A stretch of DNA of 64,000 bases from Astrothelium macrocarpum (Eukaryota; Ascomycota; Dothideomycetes; Trypetheliales; Trypetheliaceae): positions 166,970 to 230,969 of the forward strand of contig JAGEMR010000039.1 in assembly GCA_021030915.1 (NCBI GenBank). Reading direction: 5' to 3'. The notes under the pieces are model-generated. The model saw only the letters and a program-made list of their open reading frames with translations, did no database searches and was not told where the DNA came from. Made by a program: the position numbers and the translations under genes. This document shows positions 58,738-64,000 of the stretch, piece by piece. Within the stretch, counting starts at the first letter, position 1, and each line of letters begins with the position of its first letter.

Positions 58738-60737
58738 ATCGCGTAATACGTTCCATATAATATCTGAAAATACGTAAATATTATCTAATTTATAAAATTT
58801 GAAATTGAAATTTATTTTTATTTTATTTAAATTTGATGAAGAATTTTCGAAATATCCAAAAAATATGATAATGAATTATTTCGAAAATTATTTATTCAAA
58901 AATATAAATCAATCACGTTTTTTGAAATTATTATTATTCTATCAAAATTTTTTAATATTATTTCAATTTTCAGACGGTCGAAATTTAATTCTAGATTCAA
59001 ATTCAGATCAAATTCGAAATTGAATTCAATTCGAAAAATATCAAATTTGATTCGAAAAATATCAATTCAACATCGTTAATAATATAAAATATCTTTATTA
59101 ATTTTATAAATTATTATTATGAATGAAATAATTGATTTGATAATTGAATTATTTCTATCAATATTTTCAATTATTTAATAATTTATAATTGAATTATCAA
59201 TAAATTTATTTAATTCATTAAATTTATCTAATTTATTATTATTTTCAATCATTAATTCATTAAAAAATTCAATTAATTTCGAATATAATTTAATATTGAT
59301 TATTCATTCAAAAAATTATATAATATATTAAATTTATATGAATGATATTCGAAATTGATTTCAGAAATTCTGAAATAGGAAATTTATTTTTTTTAATTAA
59401 TATAAAATAAATGATTTATAAATTCGTTTAATAATCTAAAAATATGATAATCAAAATTCATTTAATATAATATGATATATTCTTTCAATATTATATTATC
59501 AATTTAATAAAATGAAAATTTTAAAATGAAATGAATAATCAATTTGAATTATTTTATAAATTTGATATTTAAAATAAATATAAATAAAATTATGAATTTA
59601 TATTCGAATATCTTTTTGATTTATCAAATATAATTTCGAATATATAAAAATAAAATGAAAATCAAATTATTATATTATGAATTTATTAAATGATTATTTA
59701 ATAATAATTTAATGAAATCGAATAATTGATCAAAAAATTAGATCTGATTAAAAATAAATTTTAATTAATTATTCGAAATTTTATATTTCAAATTTATGAA
59801 AAATGAAATTATCATAAATCATTTGATATAAATATTTATTAATATTATATTATTTAATATTTTTAAAAATATTTTAAATTATATATAAAAAATTTTTATA
59901 TCTGAAATAATGAGATTATTATTAAAAAAATCATTTTAAATGAATTATTAATAAAATTATAAAATAAATGATATAATCAAAATCGAAAATGAATCAAATT
60001 TAAAATAAATTCATTAATGAATTCAAAAATTAAAGATATAATTATTAATTTTAAAAATAATATATTTTTAAATTGATCTAAATTTTTATAATTATTATTG
60101 AATGAATCCTCAAATAGAAATGATCTAAAATCGTTATTAATAAAATCTGATTTTAAATCAAATGATGAAATTATATTTGAATATATTTAATGATTAAATG
60201 AGAAAATAATAAAATCAAATTAAAAAAAAGAATATAAAAAGATATTAATATATATTAATCGAATTTATTTAAATTTATATTAATTAATTAAAAAAAAATT
60301 GAAAATGAATTAAAAAAATGATTAATAAATCATAATATTATTAAAAATATAATAAATGAAATATAAAATAATATCAAATATTGAATGAAAATGAAATTAA
60401 ATAATTAATCAGAAATAATATAATTTTATATTAAAAAATTTAAATGATAATAATAAAAATGATAAAAAATATGATGATAAAATAATAAAATTATTTAAAA
60501 TGAATATGATTGAATATTATTTAATTAAAAATATTTTTTATCAAATATCATTTTATTAATAAATTTATATAATATTTAATATTATATTAAATATTGATTT
60601 TTCGAAATAAATGAATTTTATAATAATTTAATTTTATATATTCATTTTATTTATTTCATTTATTATCATCAATTTCATTATCATTAATTTTTTTAATTTA
60701 TATTAATATACGTTGATCTGAAATATTTCTGAATAAT
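58738..60737. other. Extreme AT-rich block, decayed repeat
   Basis: About 2 kb of nearly pure A/T with no coding frame beyond short chance frames. The residual C and G are mostly in TCGA-like contexts, which fits RIP sparing CpG while converting CpA. I could not find terminal repeats, so the original element is unknown. Confidence 0.6.
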
Positions 60738-60739
60738 TA

Positions 60740-60790
60740 ACGTGGTTTACCACTCAGCCGGTCATATCAGTCAGTCGGTCACTTTCCGCA
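60740..60790. repeat. Left terminal inverted repeat, copy 1
   Basis: 51 bases, identical as reverse complement to 62562-62612. It contains an internal direct repeat: ACTCAGCCGGTCA and, 17 bases on, AGTCAGTCGGTCA, probable transposase-binding sites. Confidence 0.93.
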
Positions 60791-60837
60791 CCAGAAAACC
60801 ACTTAAACTTTTGTCGCGTTCTAACTTTTTAACGACT

Positions 60838-62511
60838 ATGTCAATTTATGCTAAAGAAGAGAATATTACTCTTGCTATTAATGCAATTCAGTCTGCAAAA
60901 TTTCAAGGCAAAAACTTAAGCCAACGCGCAGCTGCGAAGCATTATAACATCCCATAGAACTCATTAAACGATAGAATAAACAACCGACAATAACGCGCGT
61001 CAACTCAATCACAACATCATAAACTGGATCAATTTGAAGAATAATCGCTAATCAAATACATATTCGATCAAGATTCAAAAGGGTTCCCATTACGCCTTTT
61101 TAGTGTGGAAGATATGGCCAATCTTTTATTGAAATCGCGCGAAGATAAGCCAGTTGGCAGGCACTGGATAAGACGATTTATCGACGCACAACCAGATCTC
61201 AAAACCAAATTCAATCACCCATACGATTATCAAAGAACATTATAAGAAAATCCAAAGATTATTTCAGATTGATTTGAATTATTGCGTAATATAATGAACA
61301 AATATGGGGTATATGAAAAGAATGTCTACAATTTTGATGAAACAGATTTTATGATAGATATAATAACCGCGTTAATGGTGGTAATACGTATTGAAAGATA
61401 TGATAAAGTCAAATCTATACAATCTGATAATCGGAAATGGATTATAATCATTGAATGCATCAATATTAAGAATTGGTGCATTCCGCCTTTTATCATCGTT
61501 CAAGGCGCCTACCATCTCGCGAATTGGATTACAGAATCAGAATTTTCCGGCAATTGGATTATCAAATCTACTTCCAATGAATGGACCGATAATGAAATAG
61601 ATTTGGATTGAATTCAATATTTTAATAAATATATAAAAGGCTATTCAAAAGATATATATCGATTATTAATTATTGATGGACACGAAAGCCATTTGTCAGC
61701 CGAATTCAATAAATTTTATGATGAAAATAAAATTATTCTAGTCAATATATCTGTATATTCATTTCATTTATTTCAATTATTGGATATCGCATTATATTCA
61801 TTTCTAAAACGCGCGTATGATGATGAAATTAATCTATTAATCAAAATTACGATTAATCATATCATCAAATCCGAATTCTTTATCACGTTTAAATCCGCCC
61901 ATTTTAAAATTTTTACGGAATCAAATATCAAATCTGGATTCAGAAGAGCTGGAATTATATCTTGAAACCCAGATTCTGTGATTTCCAAATTAGATGTTTA
62001 TTTAAGAACATCTACATCGTCGGATAGTCGTCCGTCAACCGCTCATGAATGGGAATCGCAAATCCCTTCCAACCCCCAACAAATAATCAAACAATCCAAT
62101 TTTATCAAAAAGCGAATTTCTGTTCATCAAAAAAACTCTCCAATATCAATTATTGAAACTGTAAATTAGATGGCGAAGGATGCGCAGATAATGGCGCATT
62201 CAATTACCTTTTTGATTGAACGAGTGCGTATTTTTGAAGACGCAAATATGGCACTTGTAAAGCGTCGGAGGGCCAAAAAATCACGTGTACAGTTTGAAGG
62301 AGCATTTAATATAGATGATTCTATAAAATTACTGGCTGAGAAGGGTTCGAAGAAGCGGTGCATGTCTGATGAAGACGAAAATAGTAGTCCATTAAAAAAG
62401 ACGACAGCGGCTTTACGATAATATGATAATTGCGGTATAACTGGGCATAATACACGTATTTGTAATAAAATTGAAGAAATAGATATTGAATCAGAATCCG
62501 ATGAAAAATAA
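60838..62511 (+). pseudogene. pogo/Fot1-type DDE transposase, stop-broken
   Basis: One frame of about 558 codons from the ATG at 60838 to TAA at 62511 with nine in-frame stops (the first at 60955-60957) and no frameshift. The N-terminus KEENITLAINAIQSAKFQG then LSQRAAAKHYNIP is a psq-type helix-turn-helix. The CENP-B-like part includes PVGRHWIRRFIDAQPDL. The DDE core has YNFDETDFM, LLIIDGHESHLSAEF and LLDIALYSFLKRAY, holding the three acidic residues. The C-terminus has a basic part and a zinc-knuckle remnant NCGITGHNTRIC whose first cysteine position is now Tyr. Changes of Gln or Trp codons to stops without any indel are the expected trace of C-to-T and G-to-A mutation. It cannot make a full protein. 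Confidence 0.88.
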
Positions 62512-62561
62512 ATAAATTTTCAAATTGTTGTTATGTATATTAATGTTGATGGGGTATCTGA

Positions 62562-62612
62562 TGCGGAAAGTGACCGACTGACTGATATGACCGGCTGAGT
62601 GGTAAACCACGT
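62562..62612. repeat. Right terminal inverted repeat, copy 1
   Basis: 51 bases, exact reverse complement of 60740-60790; followed by TA. Confidence 0.93.
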
Positions 62613-63158
62613 TATATAATTTTAATTTATTTTTTAATATAAAATTCTAAATATTGAAAAAAATCAAATTTTTCATTATTAATGAAATTATAAAATAGAT
62701 AATAACGTTAAATAAATTATTTTAATTGAAAAAAATATTTTTTAATAAAATTTAAATCTGACGAATAAAAAAAAATAAATCAATTTTATTTTAAATTCAT
62801 TTTTAATTAAATTTTATATAATTAAAATATAATAAAATAATATATTATTTATAATAATGATTAAATTTGATATTATTATATTTTTTATAAATTGACTATA
62901 TTTTAATAATAACGAATTATAAAATCAATTAAAAAATATTTTAATATTTATATTATTTTGATGAATTTAATAATCTAATATATCGTTCATCATATATATC
63001 GAAAGAATTTGATAATAAATGATCTATTAAATATTTCAATTGATTATCATTTATTGATTTTGAAAATCATATTTATATGATCAAAATCTCATATATTTAT
63101 TTATTTTTAATTTATTCATAAATATAAATTGATAATTTTTATAATGAATTATTTTCAT
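62613..63158. other. AT-rich spacer between the two pogo-type elements
   Basis: About 550 bases of nearly pure A/T, like the block left of copy 1 and possibly its continuation. No feature seen. Confidence 0.5.
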
Positions 63159-63160
63159 TA

Positions 63161-64000
63161 ACGTGGTTTACCACCCAGCCACGCATATCACCCAGCCGCG
63201 CATTTTCCGCATTATATACCCCATTAACATTAATATAAATAATAATAATTAGAAAATTTATCTATTTTTTATCGGATTCTGATTCAGTATCTATTTTTTC
63301 AATTTTATTATAAATATACGTATTATATTCAATTATATTATAAATATTATATTATCGTAAAATTGTTATCATTTTTTTTGATAAATTATCATTTTTATTT
63401 TTATCAGATATATATCATTTTTTTGAATTTTTTTTAATTAATAATTTTATAAAATCATTTATATTAAATATTTCTTTAAATTATATATATGATTTTTTGA
63501 TTTTTCGATATTTTATAAATATTATATTTATATTTTAAAAAATACATATTTATTTAATCAAAAAAATAATTAAATATATTATTATTTAACTACGTATTTT
63601 TTATTATTTAATTTATAATTTCAATAATTGATATTAAAAAATTTTTTTAATAAATAAAAATTCATTTTTTAATAAAATTGGATTATTTAATAATTTATTA
63701 AAAATTAAAAGAAATTTATAATTTTCATTTATAAATAATAAAAGAATATTTATTTAATAATATAAATATTTTTAAATGAATATTTAATTAATAATATAAA
63801 TATTTTTAAATGAATATTTAATTAATAATATAAATATTTTTAAATGAATATTTAATTTTAAAATCATGATATTTAAATTTTAAAATATAATTCCGATTTT
63901 TTTAAATTCAAATTTGATATTTAATTTAATAAAAATTTTAAAATATATTAATTTGAATATAATTAAAAATTCGAATTTGATGATATAATTAATTACGATT
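63161..64000 (-). mobile_element. Second pogo/Fot1-type element (copy 2), inverted, strongly decayed, partial
   Basis: It starts with ACGTGGTTTACCACCCAG after a TA dinucleotide, a related but not identical terminal repeat. The sequence inward aligns by eye with the reverse complement of the 3' half of copy 1: shared landmarks are ATCGGATTCTGATTCA, TTCAATTTTATTA, TATTATCGTAAA, AATTGATATT and AAAATTGGATT. Nearly all differences are C to T or G to A. It is therefore in the opposite orientation to copy 1 (transposase on the minus strand, 3' end first) and runs off the window after about 840 bp. No coding frame is left. Confidence 0.85.
63744..63858. repeat. 34-bp tandem repeat, three copies plus a part
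   Basis: Units at 63744-63777, 63778-63811 and 63812-63845, each beginning GAATATTTA and ending ATATTTTTAAAT, then a partial fourth. Inside copy 2; the matching place in copy 1 (around 61990-62030) has a single copy. Confidence 0.85.

Larger units (their letters stand above)
60740..62612 (+). mobile_element. pogo/Fot1-type Tc1-mariner transposon (copy 1)
   Basis: 1873 bp with perfect 51-bp terminal inverted repeats (60740-60790 and 62562-62612) beginning ACGTGGTTTACCACTCAG, flanked by TA on both sides (60738-60739 and 62613-62614), the duplication expected for this superfamily. It carries one transposase-like frame broken by stop codons. Most of the interior is still readable, so decay is moderate. 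It sits inside extreme AT-rich sequence, suggesting a nested insertion into an older decayed repeat. Confidence 0.92.

Noticed and set aside
58799..59023. Plus-strand frame in the AT-rich block
   Set aside because: Composed of Phe, Leu, Asn, Ile and Lys as expected from random A/T sequence.

Overview
The window is nuclear DNA of a filamentous ascomycete (Pezizomycotina). The evidence is genes with one to four short GT-AG introns, fungus-specific families (ATP19, VIB-1/XprG, a Ppo dioxygenase-P450 fusion, penicillin acyltransferase-like, wax-synthase-like), and AT-rich blocks of decayed transposons whose mutations look like repeat-induced point mutation (RIP). I cannot name the genus. Coding joins were built by hand from splice signals and reading phase, without transcripts.

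Layout. 1-35.3 kb is gene-rich: an NLR-type NACHT protein, a SET-domain methyltransferase, a C2H2 transcription factor, a MYND protein, a BTB protein, the mitochondrial pair MTP18/ATP19 sharing a 259-bp promoter, an acyltransferase of the penicillin AAT family, a candidate small secreted protein with a 14-bp repeat array beside its TATA box, a wax-synthase-like acyltransferase, the AAA+ ATPase Msp1, COPI beta-prime (Sec27), a conserved coiled-coil protein, a short-chain dehydrogenase, and the NDT80-family regulator VIB-1. 35.3-46.6 kb is an 11-kb stretch of ordinary base composition in which I find no gene. 46.6-53.3 kb holds a full-length psi-producing oxygenase and a DUF2235 hydrolase, divergently arranged. 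53.3-64 kb is a transposon graveyard: a gutted hAT-type element with an 8-bp target duplication, a truncated membrane-protein pseudogene next to a small GC-rich patch, a pogo/Fot1-type element with perfect 51-bp terminal repeats and a transposase broken only by stop codons, and a second, inverted, far more decayed relative running off the end.

How the genes relate. Most are housekeeping or regulatory and independent (energy, mitochondrial quality control, COPI trafficking). Three have links to fungal self/non-self and development: the NLR, VIB-1 (known to control heterokaryon-incompatibility genes) and the oxylipin-forming Ppo. Their sharing one window may be chance. The most novel-looking items are the candidate secreted protein with its repeat-bearing promoter, missed by simple ORF search, and the two pogo elements whose terminal repeats differ in a coordinated way.
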